Assembly: GCA_958413765.1 (NCBI GenBank)
Contig: CATYVH010000003.1
Coordinates: forward strand, 79,343 to 143,342
Reading direction: 5' to 3'
DNA: 64,000 nt
Source of the DNA: an uncultured Collinsella sp.
Lineage (GTDB): Bacteria > Actinomycetota > Coriobacteriia > Coriobacteriales > Coriobacteriaceae
Shown: one piece after another, positions 48,701 through 57,240 of the stretch
Position numbering within the stretch: the first letter of the stretch is position 1
Layout of the letters: each line of letters starts with the position of its first letter
Notes under the pieces: generated by a model
Databases searched by the model: none
What the model was told of the DNA's origin: nothing
Seen by the model: the letters and a program-made list of their open reading frames with translations, nothing else
Translations under genes and position numbers: made by a program

Positions 48701-49639
48701 ATGACCCTTCAGCAGCTTCGTTTTCTGATCGCCGTGGCAGAGTCCGGCTCAATCAACGCCGCAGCTCAGCGCCTCTATACCGCTCAGTCCAACATCTCAA
48801 ACGCCGTCAAAAACCTGGAACAGGAACTCCACCTGGAGATCTTTACGCGCTCCAGCCGCGGCGTCACGCTCACCAACGACGGCACCGAGCTTTTGGGCTA
48901 TGCGCGCCAGGTCGTAGAGCAGGCCGACATGCTCGCGGCACGCTACGAGGACGGCGGCACCCCGCAAGCCCGCCTCGCCATTTCCGCCCAGCACTACGCC
49001 TTTTCGGTCGAGGCCTTTGTCAACGTAGTCGAGCACTGCCGCGACAGCAAGTTCGAGTTCATCATGCGCGAGACCACCACATCGCAGATCATCGATGACG
49101 TCCGTGCGTTTCGCAGTGATATCGGCATTCTGTATCTGGATGACTTTAACGCCCGCGTTCTGCAGAAGGCCTTCGCCGATGCCCGCGCAAGCTTCCATCC
49201 CCTCTTCGACGCGACGGTCCACGTCTTCGTGAGCGAGCGCCACCCGCTCGCACGCCGCCCTCAGCTGTCCCTTGCCGACCTCACGCCCTATACGCGCTAC
49301 AGCTTTGAGCAGGGAACCTCAAACTCCTTCTATTACGCCGAGGAACCCTTTAGCTATATCCCTTGCGACCGCAACATACGAATCTCGGACCGCGGAACAC
49401 TTACTAACTTGCTTATCACGTCGAACGGTTACACCCTGTCGACCGGTGTCCTCTCCAATGAAATGCAATGGGGCATGGCATCGATCCCGTTAGCAGACGC
49501 CCCAACGATGCACGTAGGCTATATCATGCACGACGAGCGCAAGCCCTCTCCCCTCTTGCAGCAATACCTCGACGAGCTCAACCGCATCATCCATGCCGAC
49601 CAACTGTCGGAAGACGGGGCAGAAATCATAGATTGCTAG
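48701..49639 (+). CDS. LysR-family transcriptional regulator
   Basis: A 312-residue LysR-type regulator. The N-terminal winged helix-turn-helix is typical: LQQLRFLIAVAESGSINAAAQRLYTAQSNISNAVKNLEQELHLEIFTRSSRGVTLTNDG. The C-terminal ~220 residues form the effector-binding domain. It is divergent from metY and a LysR box lies between them, so control of metY is the simplest guess; the effector may be O-acetylserine or O-acetylhomoserine, which is inference. I prefer the ATG at 48701, spaced nine bases from AAAGG, to the ATG at 48692, which touches it. Confidence 0.9.
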   Translation: MTLQQLRFLIAVAESGSINAAAQRLYTAQSNISNAVKNLEQELHLEIFTRSSRGVTLTNDGTELLGYARQVVEQADMLAARYEDGGTPQARLAISAQHYAFSVEAFVNVVEHCRDSKFEFIMRETTTSQIIDDVRAFRSDIGILYLDDFNARVLQKAFADARASFHPLFDATVHVFVSERHPLARRPQLSLADLTPYTRYSFEQGTSNSFYYAEEPFSYIPCDRNIRISDRGTLTNLLITSNGYTLSTGVLSNEMQWGMASIPLADAPTMHVGYIMHDERKPSPLLQQYLDELNRIIHADQLSEDGAEIIDC

Positions 49640-49702
49640 CCCCCGGCGGGCATGGCGCTACAATGGTCACTCACACGAAACGCACCCAACGAAAGGAAGT
49701 CC

Positions 49703-50188
49703 GTGAAGGTCATCATCTATACCGACGGCTCGGCTCGATCCAATCCGGGACGCGGTGGCTACGGCGCCGTGCTCAAATACACCAACCCCGCCGGCAAGAC
49801 CTTCACCTCCGAGCTTTCGCGTGGCTACGCCAAGACCACCAACAACCGCATGGAACTCATGGCGGTCATCGTGGCGCTCGAAGCGCTCAACCGCCCCTGC
49901 GAGGTCGAGGTCCACTCCGACTCGCAGTACGTCGTCAACGCCTTCAACAAGCACTGGATCGACGGCTGGAAAAAGCGCGGGTGGAAAACCGCCAACAAGC
50001 AGCCCGTCAAGAATCGCGACCTGTGGGAACGCCTGCTTGCCGCAAAGAGCAAGCATAAGGTGGAGTTCATCTGGGTTAAGGGGCATGCCGGCCACGAGCT
50101 CAACGAGCGCTGCGACGAGCTCGCCACCACCGCGGCCGATGGAGCCAACCTCGATATCGACACCGGCTTTAACGAAAGCGACCTGTAA
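49703..50188 (+). CDS. rnhA: Ribonuclease HI
   Basis: RnhA removes RNA from RNA-DNA hybrids. The 161-residue protein has the catalytic Asp in IIYTDGSARSNPGRGGYGAVL, Glu in TTNNRMELMAVIVALEAL, Asp in VEVHSDSQYVVNAFN and the late HAGHELNERCDELA with His and the fourth acid. WKTANKQPVKNRDLWERL is the handle region. The start is GTG at 49703, with AAAGGA five bases upstream; the ATG further upstream is not aligned with the family. It is followed by an unrelated oxidoreductase gene. Confidence 0.95.
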   Translation: MKVIIYTDGSARSNPGRGGYGAVLKYTNPAGKTFTSELSRGYAKTTNNRMELMAVIVALEALNRPCEVEVHSDSQYVVNAFNKHWIDGWKKRGWKTANKQPVKNRDLWERLLAAKSKHKVEFIWVKGHAGHELNERCDELATTAADGANLDIDTGFNESDL

Positions 50189-50262
50189 CGGCGTTTTCGC
50201 GCGATTCCCGTGCCCCCACGCGCTACACTCATCCTGTAAACCGAACGGCACAAGGGGGATAC

Positions 50263-51369
50263 ATGCTGCGTATAGCGACCATCGGCACATCCATGATTAC
50301 CGACGACTTTATCCAGGTCGTCAACGCCAACGACCAAGCCGCGTTTGTGGGCACGCTCTCGCGCGATGCAGATCGCGGCGCCGCCTTCACCACTGAGCAC
50401 GGCGGCGAGCGTAACTTCACCGCGCTTGACGAGCTTGCGTCCGCCGACGACGTCGACGCCGTCTACATCGGCAGCCCCAATGCGCTCCACTACGAACAGG
50501 CGCTCGCCTGCATCGCCGGCGGCAAGCACGTTATCGTCGAAAAGCCCTTTTGTGCCACCGAGGCGCAGGCGCTCGAGGTCTTTCGCGCAGCCGAGGCGGC
50601 GGGCGTCGTAGCCCTCGAGGCCATGCGCCCGCTCCATGACCCCGCTTTCCACGCCGTCGAGGACGCCCTGGGCGAGATTGCGCCCATTCGTCGCGCCTCA
50701 CTGCGCTTTGGCAAGTATTCTTCGCGCTACAACGAGGTTCTCGCGGGGCGCGCCACCAATATCTTCGACTGCCACATGGCCTCGGGCTCCCTCATGGACA
50801 TCGGCGTCTATACCGTCGAGCCCATGGTCGAAATCTTCGGCATGCCCTCCGGCCTTACGAGCATGACTACTCTGCTCGACCCCACCACGCGACAGCTCAC
50901 ACACGGCCCCATCGATGGCTACGGTTCCATCCTTGCCAGCTACGGCGGTGGCCGTATCTCCGTCGAGCTCGCGCACTCCAAAATTACGAATGACCTGCTG
51001 CCCTCGCAGATCGAAGGCGAGCGTGGCACTATCCAGATTGACCATCTGTCCACGCCCCGCAACGTCCGTATCGACTATCGCGGCGATGTCGTACGCGGAT
51101 CGGCGACCGAGGCGCCGCGCGAGCAAGGCGGCAACGGACGCGCGCTCGACCTTCCCAAGTCAAGCAACACCATGGAATACGAGCTCGCGGACTTTATCAC
51201 CGCCATCGACGGCATCGATAACGTTAAGGAAGAGATTTGGGAGACCCCGGCGGGACGCCACGAGCTTGGCCACTACCGCGATGTCACGCTCGTCTCGCTG
51301 CGCATCATGGATGCCGTGCGCCAGCAGGCCGGCATAACCTTCCCGGCCGACGCAGGCAAGCAGGCATAG
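50263..51369 (+). CDS. Gfo/Idh/MocA-family oxidoreductase
   Basis: A 368-residue NAD(P)-dependent dehydrogenase, not closely similar to the one at 42-43 kb. It begins LRIATIGTSMITDDFI, then has DAVYIGSPNALHYEQALACIAGGKHVIVEKPFCATEAQA with the EKP lysine, VALEAMRPLHDPAF and ASGSLMDIGVYTVEPMVEIFG in the C-terminal domain. The nucleotide loop is atypical (GTSMIT for GxGxxG). Substrate unknown, possibly a sugar or inositol derivative. The ATG is preceded by AAGGGGG. The acylphosphatase gene starts three bases after its stop. Confidence 0.85.
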   Translation: MLRIATIGTSMITDDFIQVVNANDQAAFVGTLSRDADRGAAFTTEHGGERNFTALDELASADDVDAVYIGSPNALHYEQALACIAGGKHVIVEKPFCATEAQALEVFRAAEAAGVVALEAMRPLHDPAFHAVEDALGEIAPIRRASLRFGKYSSRYNEVLAGRATNIFDCHMASGSLMDIGVYTVEPMVEIFGMPSGLTSMTTLLDPTTRQLTHGPIDGYGSILASYGGGRISVELAHSKITNDLLPSQIEGERGTIQIDHLSTPRNVRIDYRGDVVRGSATEAPREQGGNGRALDLPKSSNTMEYELADFITAIDGIDNVKEEIWETPAGRHELGHYRDVTLVSLRIMDAVRQQAGITFPADAGKQA

Positions 51370-51371
51370 CG

Positions 51372-51782
51372 ATGGGCCTCTTCGATACGCTCTTCTCCAG
51401 CGTCACCGGTGGCAGTCGAGAGCCTCAAAAACCATCAAACGCCGAGCTCGAGCTGCGCCGCAGGCTTACCGTACTCGCAAGCGACGAGGCCACTCAAGAC
51501 ACTCCCCTGCGCTATTTCCTGCGCTGGGCGGGGCAAGTCCAAGGCGTTGGTTTTCGCTTTACCAACACCAACCTCGCGCAGGCACGCGCACTCACCGGTT
51601 GGGTGCGTAACATGGAAGACGGCTCAGTCGAGATGGAGATACAGGGGGCTCCGGCAAACATCCTATCTCATCTCGAGGCGCTTCATGCCTCCTACGAGCG
51701 CATGGGAACGCGTTTTCGCCTCGTAGACGCCCAGACCCGAGCCCCACTTGCCAATGAAGACGGTTTCAGTCCTCATTATTAG
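51372..51782 (+). CDS. Acylphosphatase-domain protein
   Basis: A 136-residue protein whose C-terminal ~90 residues are an acylphosphatase: FLRWAGQVQGVGFRFTNTNLAQAR contains the phosphate-binding Arg (GVGFR) and LTGWVRNMEDGSVEMEIQG the catalytic Asn. The first ~45 residues are an extra, probably helical N-terminal part (GLFDTLFSSVTGGSRE and following), longer than the ~90-residue classical enzyme. It hydrolyses acyl phosphates such as carbamoyl or 1,3-bisphosphoglycerate. The ATG lies two bases after the oxidoreductase stop, so the two are co-translated. Confidence 0.85.
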   Translation: MGLFDTLFSSVTGGSREPQKPSNAELELRRRLTVLASDEATQDTPLRYFLRWAGQVQGVGFRFTNTNLAQARALTGWVRNMEDGSVEMEIQGAPANILSHLEALHASYERMGTRFRLVDAQTRAPLANEDGFSPHY

Positions 51783-51843
51783 TATTGTGTGCTAAATACG
51801 GTATCATTTACCTACGACCGTTGATAGAAAAGAGGCGAGGCGC

Positions 51844-52224
51844 ATGGCGGTGCAAAGAAGGAATACCAGGCAGCGAAAGCTGGTTCTTGACGCTGTGCGC
51901 CAAAGCTACAACCATCCCACCGCCGACGAAATCTACAACGCCGTGCGCGAACAGGACGACAGAATCAGCCGCGGTACGGTCTACCGCAACCTCAATCTCT
52001 TGGCCGATGCCGGAGAAATCCTCTCGATCAAGACGCCGGGTGGGAGTCGCTTCGATCGCACCATCGAGCCGCATGCGCATATCATCTGCACCTCGTGCAG
52101 CCGCGTCATCGACGTACCGCTCCCCTTCGATGCCCAGCTCGACGCCAAGGCGTCCGAGCAAATCGGCTGGAACGTCACCTCGCACTACACCATCTTCGAG
52201 GGCCTCTGCCCCAACTGTAGGTAG
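51844..52224 (+). CDS. Fur-family metal-dependent regulator (PerR/Fur type)
   Basis: A 126-residue regulator. The winged helix has NTRQRKLVLDAVRQSYNHPTADEIYNAVRE and RISRGTVYRNLNLLADAGEI, the DNA-recognition region of Fur proteins. The dimer/metal domain has HAHIICTSCSRVIDVPLP with the first Cys pair and GLCPNC at the end with the second, so the structural zinc site is complete. The sequence cannot settle Fur against PerR; a Fur or PerR box was not found nearby. The ATG follows GAGGCG. A nearby regulated gene is not evident. Confidence 0.87.
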   Translation: MAVQRRNTRQRKLVLDAVRQSYNHPTADEIYNAVREQDDRISRGTVYRNLNLLADAGEILSIKTPGGSRFDRTIEPHAHIICTSCSRVIDVPLPFDAQLDAKASEQIGWNVTSHYTIFEGLCPNCR

Positions 52225-52247
52225 ATTTCTAGGCATGTCCCAAAAAC

Positions 52248-53045
52248 CTACTCGGCGAGCAGGCGGCGCAGTTCTTCTTCGACCGTGCGCACGTAGCGGA
52301 CGCGGTCGTTGATGCCACGCATAGAGGGATTGCAGCTCTCCATTAGATAAGGATGGCCCACTACGTTGAGCATGTCGCGATCGTTCTCATTGTCGCCAAA
52401 CGCCATCATCTCATCGGGCGAAATCCCCAGGGCACGACCGTAATCGGCAAGCGCGGAGCCCTTGCCCGAACCAAAGCCGATAAAGTCCGTCCATTCGGTT
52501 CCCGACGTCATCACGTCAACGTGGTCGCTAAAGAGGCGCTCGAAATACTCCAGGGCCGCCGGCTGATCCACCTCGGGCGTCTGGAAGGCAATCTTAATGA
52601 CGTCCTCGTCGATGTCCTCGGGTCGGTCGACCACCGCCACATCGCAGTGGACCTCATAGCGCAAATGGTCGACGAACGCATCGTTGCCGCTCATGGTGTA
52701 GAGGTGTCCCTCACACGAAAGGGTCACGTCGGCATGGGGATACGCAACCACGGCATTCGCGATATCCATAGCAAGGCTACGTTCCATGGAACGCTTGACA
52801 ACGGCACGCCCCTCGCTCATCACTAGGGCTCCGTTTTCGCATACATAGGCGAGCTCATCGGCCACCGGGGCAAACAGATAGCGCAAGCTCGCATATTGAC
52901 GGCCGCTCGCCGGCATAAACACGATGCCGCGACGATGCAGCTCATCGACAAGCTCAAAGGCCTCGGAACGCGGCTCGCGCTCCCCCGGATGCAGCAACGT
53001 GCCGTCCAAATCGCATGCAATCAGCTTGATTCCCTCAAGACCCAT
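52248..53045 (-). CDS. Cof-type HAD sugar phosphatase
   Basis: A 265-residue HAD-IIB hydrolase. It has motif I LIACDLDGTLLHPGE, motif II VFMPASGRQYASL, a C2 cap, the Lys-containing GSGKGSALADYGRALGI and motif IV MMAFGDNENDRDMLNVVGHPYLM. The ATG at 53045 follows GGGGAAG, four codons after an earlier in-frame ATG without a site. Like the HAD protein at 30.3-31.1 kb it probably hydrolyses sugar phosphates. It is convergent with the Fur-family gene. Confidence 0.87.
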   Translation of the reverse strand: MGLEGIKLIACDLDGTLLHPGEREPRSEAFELVDELHRRGIVFMPASGRQYASLRYLFAPVADELAYVCENGALVMSEGRAVVKRSMERSLAMDIANAVVAYPHADVTLSCEGHLYTMSGNDAFVDHLRYEVHCDVAVVDRPEDIDEDVIKIAFQTPEVDQPAALEYFERLFSDHVDVMTSGTEWTDFIGFGSGKGSALADYGRALGISPDEMMAFGDNENDRDMLNVVGHPYLMESCNPSMRGINDRVRYVRTVEEELRRLLAE

Positions 53046-53071
53046 ATGCTTCCCCAAAGCCTCCTAACAAC

Positions 53072-53116
53072 AGTAAGACGGACTTTGAATAGTTGCCTCT
53101 CAAAGTCCGTCTTACT
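53072..53116. repeat. 17-bp perfect inverted repeat
   Basis: AGTAAGACGGACTTTGA (53072-53088) and TCAAAGTCCGTCTTACT (53100-53116) are perfectly complementary around an 11-base loop. It separates the UreE-like gene from the HAD gene; no T-run is present. Confidence 0.6.
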
Positions 53117-53126
53117 CATACGCACG

Positions 53127-53705
53127 TTAACCGCGCGCCTTCTTTACGATCGTAAAGTCGGGAGCCATACTCACAACGGCATCCGCCGCACTCGACGCAA
53201 AGCGCCGGTCCGCATCGAGTTCACGGGTGACCACCGAGAGCCGAACACCCTCGACGCCCCGGAGCATGCAGCCCAAAACAGGCTGCACCGGCGTATACAT
53301 GCGCACGGTATGCTCGTCCGAATCGCCTCGGAAAAGCGGCGCGTGCATATTGCCGATCTCCCAGCATGTATGCGCGAGCGCAATCGGGTCCATGCGGTCA
53401 ACTTCGACCAAATAGACCTCGGCGCTTCGCAGGCGCACGACAACCGCCACGGGCACCATGCCCGAACGGTCGATGGCGAGCACGTCGCCGTCGGCAAGAC
53501 GACCGCCGTCGGCAGCATCCAGCCGAACATCGACCGTGCGTCCCAGCTCCGTCACGCCCACAAACGCGCATACATCAGCCTGGTCCCAATCGAGCAGCAG
53601 CTCGTCAACTTCAAAGACGCCGCCCAACTTCCGGCGAAGCAGGAGTTCATAGGACGGATCGTTGAGATTTCCCAAGCATGTCGTCGAGACCAAGCGTTCA
53701 GGCAT
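53127..53705 (-). CDS. UreE-like metallochaperone
   Basis: A 192-residue protein with the two-domain plan of UreE. The N-terminal domain includes GRTVDVRLDAADGGRLADGDVLAID, followed by MVPVAVVVRLRSAEVYLVEV. The C-terminal domain has IALAHTCWEIGNMHAPLFRG, corresponding to UreE's HLGNRHxPxxI, and VQPVLGCMLRGVEGVRLSVVT. UreE delivers nickel to urease; no urease genes are in this window, so it may serve another nickel enzyme such as a hydrogenase, or have drifted. It starts three bases after the slyD-like stop, so the two are co-translated, and SlyD is itself a nickel-handling protein. Confidence 0.65.
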   Translation of the reverse strand: MPERLVSTTCLGNLNDPSYELLLRRKLGGVFEVDELLLDWDQADVCAFVGVTELGRTVDVRLDAADGGRLADGDVLAIDRSGMVPVAVVVRLRSAEVYLVEVDRMDPIALAHTCWEIGNMHAPLFRGDSDEHTVRMYTPVQPVLGCMLRGVEGVRLSVVTRELDADRRFASSAADAVVSMAPDFTIVKKARG

Positions 53706-53708
53706 ACT

Positions 53709-54137
53709 CTAACCCTCGACCTCGACGAGCTCGATATCAAAGTTGAGGTCCTTGCCGGCCAGCTCGTGGTTGGCATCGAGCGTCACGGCCTCGGGCGTCA
53801 CGTCAATGACGACGGCGGGGACGGGCATGCCGCTCGGCGTGGACAGAAAGAGCTTCATGCCCTTCTCGATCTGCTCGATGTTGGGAACCTGTTCGGCCGG
53901 GAAGGTCAGAACCATCTCGGGATTGTGCTCGCCGTAGGCATCGGCAGCAGGAATGTGCACGGTCTTCTTCTCGCCCACCTGCATGTCGACAACAGCGGCG
54001 TCAAAGCCCTTGATCATCTGACCGGCGCCGCAGGTGAACTCCAGCGGCTCGCCGCGATCGTAGGAGCTATCGAACTGCGTGCCGTCATCGAGCGTGCCGC
54101 GATAATGGGTCTTGACCTTCTTGCCCTGGTTGGACAT
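53709..54137 (-). CDS. FKBP-type peptidyl-prolyl isomerase, SlyD-like
   Basis: A 142-residue FKBP-type prolyl isomerase of the SlyD group: VKTHYRGTLDDGTQFDSSYDRGEPLEFTCGAGQMIKGFDAAVVDMQVGEKKTVHIPAADAYGE, followed by the insert-in-flap domain (AEQVPNIEQIEKGMKLFLST) and the DANHELAGKDLNFDIELVEV end. SlyD assists folding and supplies nickel to hydrogenase via HypB. The His-rich metal-binding tail of E. coli SlyD is missing here. The ATG at 54137 is preceded by GGAGG. It is the first gene of a pair with the UreE-like protein and divergent from the dipeptidase gene. Confidence 0.88.
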   Translation of the reverse strand: MSNQGKKVKTHYRGTLDDGTQFDSSYDRGEPLEFTCGAGQMIKGFDAAVVDMQVGEKKTVHIPAADAYGEHNPEMVLTFPAEQVPNIEQIEKGMKLFLSTPSGMPVPAVVIDVTPEAVTLDANHELAGKDLNFDIELVEVEG

Positions 54138-54257
54138 GGTAACCTCCGTGATAAGGGCGGCGCACAACGCGGGCCGCCATGAACATATGGCGCTAACTAT
54201 ACCCTAGTCATACAATTCAAAGACAGTTTGCAAAGAAACGCTGCAACCGGAGGAACC

Positions 54258-55271
54258 ATGGCATATCCCGTATTTGACCTACACTGCGACACCGCCGACC
54301 GCATCGGCTGGGCCACGCTCGATCTCGACCTGCGCTTTACCGCCGGCACCGACGGTTATTTCCCCGGCGACGAAACGCATCCGCAAGATTTCGATCTCAT
54401 CGAGGGCAACGCCTGCGCCATCTCGCTCGCAAAGATCGGCAACGCGCCGTGGGCACAGTGCTTCGCCACGTTTATCCCCGACGAGATTCCCACCGCCCAC
54501 GCCGCGCGCTTCCAGGCACAAATCATGGCGCACATGAGCGGCCAGGCCATGCTCAACCACGACCGCATGGTCAACGTGCGCAGCGCCGCAGACATTCGCC
54601 CCGCGCTCAAGGACGGCAAGGTCGCTTGCGTCCACACCATCGAAAACGCCACGTTCTTTGCCGAGGACCCCGCGCTGATCGAGGTGCTCAAGAGCTTGGG
54701 CGTACTCATGGCATCACTCAGCTGGAACGCGCAGGGACCGCTCGCGAGCGGACACGATACCCACTCCGGTCTCACCGCCGCCGGCATCGAGGCACTTACG
54801 CAGATGGAGCACGCCGGCATGGTACTCGACGTCTCCCACCTCAACGATGAGTGCTTTGACGAGGTCGCCGCCCACGCCACGCGCCCCTTCGTCGCCAGTC
54901 ACTCCAACTCCCGTGCGGTTTGCGGCATCAAGCGCAACCTCACTGACGACCAGTTCCGCACCATTCGCGACATGGGTGGCATCGTCGGCCTCAACTACTG
55001 CAGCGAGTTCCTTTCCAACGACGCAACCGACAAGACCGCCGCAGACGTCACCTTCGACCAGCTGGCGGCACATATCGAGCACTGGCTCGACCTGGGCGGC
55101 GAGGACGTCATCGCACTCGGCGGTGACTGGGACGGTGCCACGGTGCCCGCTTTCCTCTCCGATGCCAGCATGATGCCCGAGTTCCAGAACATGCTCTCCA
55201 AGCATTTTGGCAAGACCGTGATGCAAAAGCTCTGCAGCGATAACGCGCTTGCCTTCTTCGAGCGTTATTAA
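54258..55271 (+). CDS. Membrane-dipeptidase-family (M19) metallopeptidase
   Basis: A 337-residue TIM-barrel zinc dipeptidase. It has VFDLHCDTADR with the metal His-x-Asp, HTIENATFF with the bridging Glu, MASLSWNAQG, VLDVSHLNDECFDEVA, FVASHSNSRAVCGIKRNLTDDQ and VIALGGDWDGA. The His residues of the second metal (SHLN, SHSN) and the terminal Asp are present. Bacterial members cleave dipeptides and some D-amino acid amides; there is no signal peptide, so it is cytoplasmic. The ATG at 54258 follows GGAGG; a terminator hairpin lies 18 bases past the stop. Confidence 0.88.
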   Translation: MAYPVFDLHCDTADRIGWATLDLDLRFTAGTDGYFPGDETHPQDFDLIEGNACAISLAKIGNAPWAQCFATFIPDEIPTAHAARFQAQIMAHMSGQAMLNHDRMVNVRSAADIRPALKDGKVACVHTIENATFFAEDPALIEVLKSLGVLMASLSWNAQGPLASGHDTHSGLTAAGIEALTQMEHAGMVLDVSHLNDECFDEVAAHATRPFVASHSNSRAVCGIKRNLTDDQFRTIRDMGGIVGLNYCSEFLSNDATDKTAADVTFDQLAAHIEHWLDLGGEDVIALGGDWDGATVPAFLSDASMMPEFQNMLSKHFGKTVMQKLCSDNALAFFERY

Positions 55272-55288
55272 TTTCACATCCCTTGAGC

Positions 55289-55322
55289 GGGCCGGCATGC
55301 CGAACGGTCGACATGCCGGCCC
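55289..55322 (+). terminator. Intrinsic-type hairpin behind the dipeptidase gene
   Basis: GGGCCGGCATG and CATGCCGGCCC form an 11-bp perfect stem around 12 bases. No T-run follows (GTCCCC), so termination may be partial and the next gene co-expressed. Confidence 0.55.
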
Positions 55323-55345
55323 GTCCCCAATCTGAAGGACCGCTT

Positions 55346-56122
55346 TTGACGCAGCAGTTTACGATTTCCGTATCCCGACCGGATGGAACGCCCATCACCG
55401 TCGTCGTTACCAAAAAGCGCGTCAAAAACTTCAACCTACGCGTCACATCGAGCGGTGAGGTCCACGCCAGCGCACCGCTCGGCGCTACCCGCGAGCGTAT
55501 CGAAGCGTTTGTGAAGCGCAACAGCGCCTGGATTATCAGCCGACTTGCCCAGCGTGAGCGACGTCGGGCAACGGTGCGAGAGCCGCTCAGTCCCTCGTCC
55601 ATCATTGCACTTTGGGGCAAGCCCATCACGGTACAGGATGCACTCGATCACAACTTTGCATCACCCGCACCGCGACCCAAACAGGCCACCTTCGCAAGTT
55701 TTATGGGTACCGATGAGCCAAGTGGGCGCGCGCAGGCAAAGCAGCGCACGGCCCTCGACGGCTTAACGTCCGATGAGCTCCAAGCCCACATCGACCAGCT
55801 TTATACGTCCGAAGTCACATCGGCGCTGCGCGATATGGTGCACGCATACGAAATCTCAATGGATGTCGCCGTTTCCCGCGTTTCCGTACGCAGCATGAAA
55901 ACACGTTGGGGCTCATGCACGCCCAAATCCGGCACCGTTCGCATCGCACGAGAACTTGCCGCCTACCCCGTCGAATGCCTCGACATGGTTGTCGCCCACG
56001 AGCTCGTCCACTTGCTCGAGCCAAGCCACAATCAGCGGTTTCACGCCTTGCTCGACACGTACTGTCCCAACAATAGAGTTTTGTCGCAGCGGCTCAAGCA
56101 ACCACCCATAGAGACGTATTAG
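55346..56122 (+). CDS. YgjP-like metal-dependent protease
   Basis: A 258-residue protein of the YgjP/SprT-like family (DUF45). The C-terminal half shows the zinc motif VVAHELVHLLEPSHNQRFHALLD, where His, Glu and His are placed as HExxH followed by a distal His. In front of it lies SVRSMKTRWGSCTPKSGTVRI, a strongly conserved family stretch. The N-terminal ~100 residues hold RRVKNFNLRVTSSGEVHASAPLG and RRATV, typical of these proteins. The start is TTG at 55346, with AAGGA eight bases before. It converges with folB, only six bases between their stops. Confidence 0.83.
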   Translation: MTQQFTISVSRPDGTPITVVVTKKRVKNFNLRVTSSGEVHASAPLGATRERIEAFVKRNSAWIISRLAQRERRRATVREPLSPSSIIALWGKPITVQDALDHNFASPAPRPKQATFASFMGTDEPSGRAQAKQRTALDGLTSDELQAHIDQLYTSEVTSALRDMVHAYEISMDVAVSRVSVRSMKTRWGSCTPKSGTVRIARELAAYPVECLDMVVAHELVHLLEPSHNQRFHALLDTYCPNNRVLSQRLKQPPIETY

Positions 56123-56128
56123 AACCGG

Positions 56129-56614
56129 TTAACGCACGCGCTCGATCTCGACACCGCAGCTTGCCAGGGGAAGACCGACGGGCGCCCAAGGCTTATCGAG
56201 CTTAACACGCACGCCAAGCAGCAGGGGGTAACGACGTAGCAGCATCTGGGCCACACCCTCGGCTGCAGCCTCGATAAGCTTAAACGTATGCTCGCGCAGA
56301 TAGCCATCGACATCGTGGCACACCGAGCCGTAGTCAATCGAGGCGTCCAGGTTATCGTGCTCCCCCGCTGCACGCAGGTCGGCATAGAGCACCAGGGACA
56401 CGATGAACTTCTGGCCCAGCGCGTTCTCTTCGGGATACACGCCGTGATTGGCAAAGACCTCGAGACCGTCGATAGTAATGCGATCGGCATGGCGCAGATC
56501 GTCATAGCTCACGTGGGGCACCGCCGTTGCAGTGGATATTTCGCCCCTTCCACGGCGGGCAAGTTCGGCGCCTTCAGTCTTAGTTGCATTCTCGGGCAGT
56601 TTCTTGTTACTCAT
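56129..56614 (-). CDS. folB: Dihydroneopterin aldolase
   Basis: FolB cleaves dihydroneopterin to 6-hydroxymethyl-dihydropterin in folate synthesis. The 161-residue protein has an N-terminal extension of ~40 residues without homology, then the family core: ITIDGLEVFANHGVYPEENALGQKFIVSLVLYADLRAAGE, DYGSVCHDVDGYL, IEAAAEGVAQMLL and VRVKLDKPWAPVGLP. The catalytic Tyr and Lys and the Glu that binds pterin are present. It ends the folE-HD-folB run and converges with the YgjP-like gene. A folP or folK gene is not in this window. Confidence 0.9.
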   Translation of the reverse strand: MSNKKLPENATKTEGAELARRGRGEISTATAVPHVSYDDLRHADRITIDGLEVFANHGVYPEENALGQKFIVSLVLYADLRAAGEHDNLDASIDYGSVCHDVDGYLREHTFKLIEAAAEGVAQMLLRRYPLLLGVRVKLDKPWAPVGLPLASCGVEIERVR

Positions 56615-56657
56615 CGCGATCGTCTCCTTCGTTTAGAACCCCGACCGCGCAAACTAA

Positions 56658-57239
56658 CTACACGCGAATCGACAGGTTCTTTTTATCATCGCTCCAGTTG
56701 CAAGCATTGCGCGCGGGGCATGCAAAGCAGGCGCGCGACGCTTTGTCGGCTGCATAGAGCAGACGCTCAAGCGGTTGGCTGTTCACGCGCAGCTTTCGAT
56801 GGCCCAGAATGGCCGTCTTAATAGCTGCGGCATCGGCCGGCTCAAACGCCACGTCATCGGGCATGCCGCCGAGAATCGCATCAGCGACGCGCTCGCTTGC
56901 AACATCATGGGATATACCCGATTCATACTGTTCATCTTTGCCGATATCGTGAAGAAGTGCCGTAGCGTAGATGACCTCGCGGTCAAATTCGAGCTGTTCC
57001 TCGAGATTCTTAATCCACATAATGCGCGCGACATCAAGCAGATGGTCAATACCGTGGCGGCAAAAGATGCGCCCCGATTCCACCTGTGCAATATTGCCCA
57101 GGTGCCGCCGGAACAGCCCGTTGGCACAAATGTAATCAATGCGAGGCATGGCGCCAAAAGGAGTCAGGCCCGAAGCCATAAAGCCGCGACGCGGCGTCCC
57201 CTCATCGGTCTTCGATGTAAAGTCGTTGACGGCCCTCAT
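56658..57239 (-). CDS. HD-domain phosphohydrolase in the folate cluster
   Basis: A 193-residue HD-domain protein. The metal-binding set is FCRHGIDHLLDVAR, YATALLHDIGKDEQ with the HD pair, GHRKLR and LLYAADKAS. The C-terminus has a conserved Cys cluster with a CNW ending (ACFACPARNACNW), probably metal-binding. Such HD proteins are recurring neighbours of folE in Gram-positive folate operons; dephosphorylation of a pterin intermediate has been proposed but is inference here. The ATG at 57239 lies two bases after the folE stop. Confidence 0.82.
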   Translation of the reverse strand: MRAVNDFTSKTDEGTPRRGFMASGLTPFGAMPRIDYICANGLFRRHLGNIAQVESGRIFCRHGIDHLLDVARIMWIKNLEEQLEFDREVIYATALLHDIGKDEQYESGISHDVASERVADAILGGMPDDVAFEPADAAAIKTAILGHRKLRVNSQPLERLLYAADKASRACFACPARNACNWSDDKKNLSIRV

Positions 57240-57240
57240 G

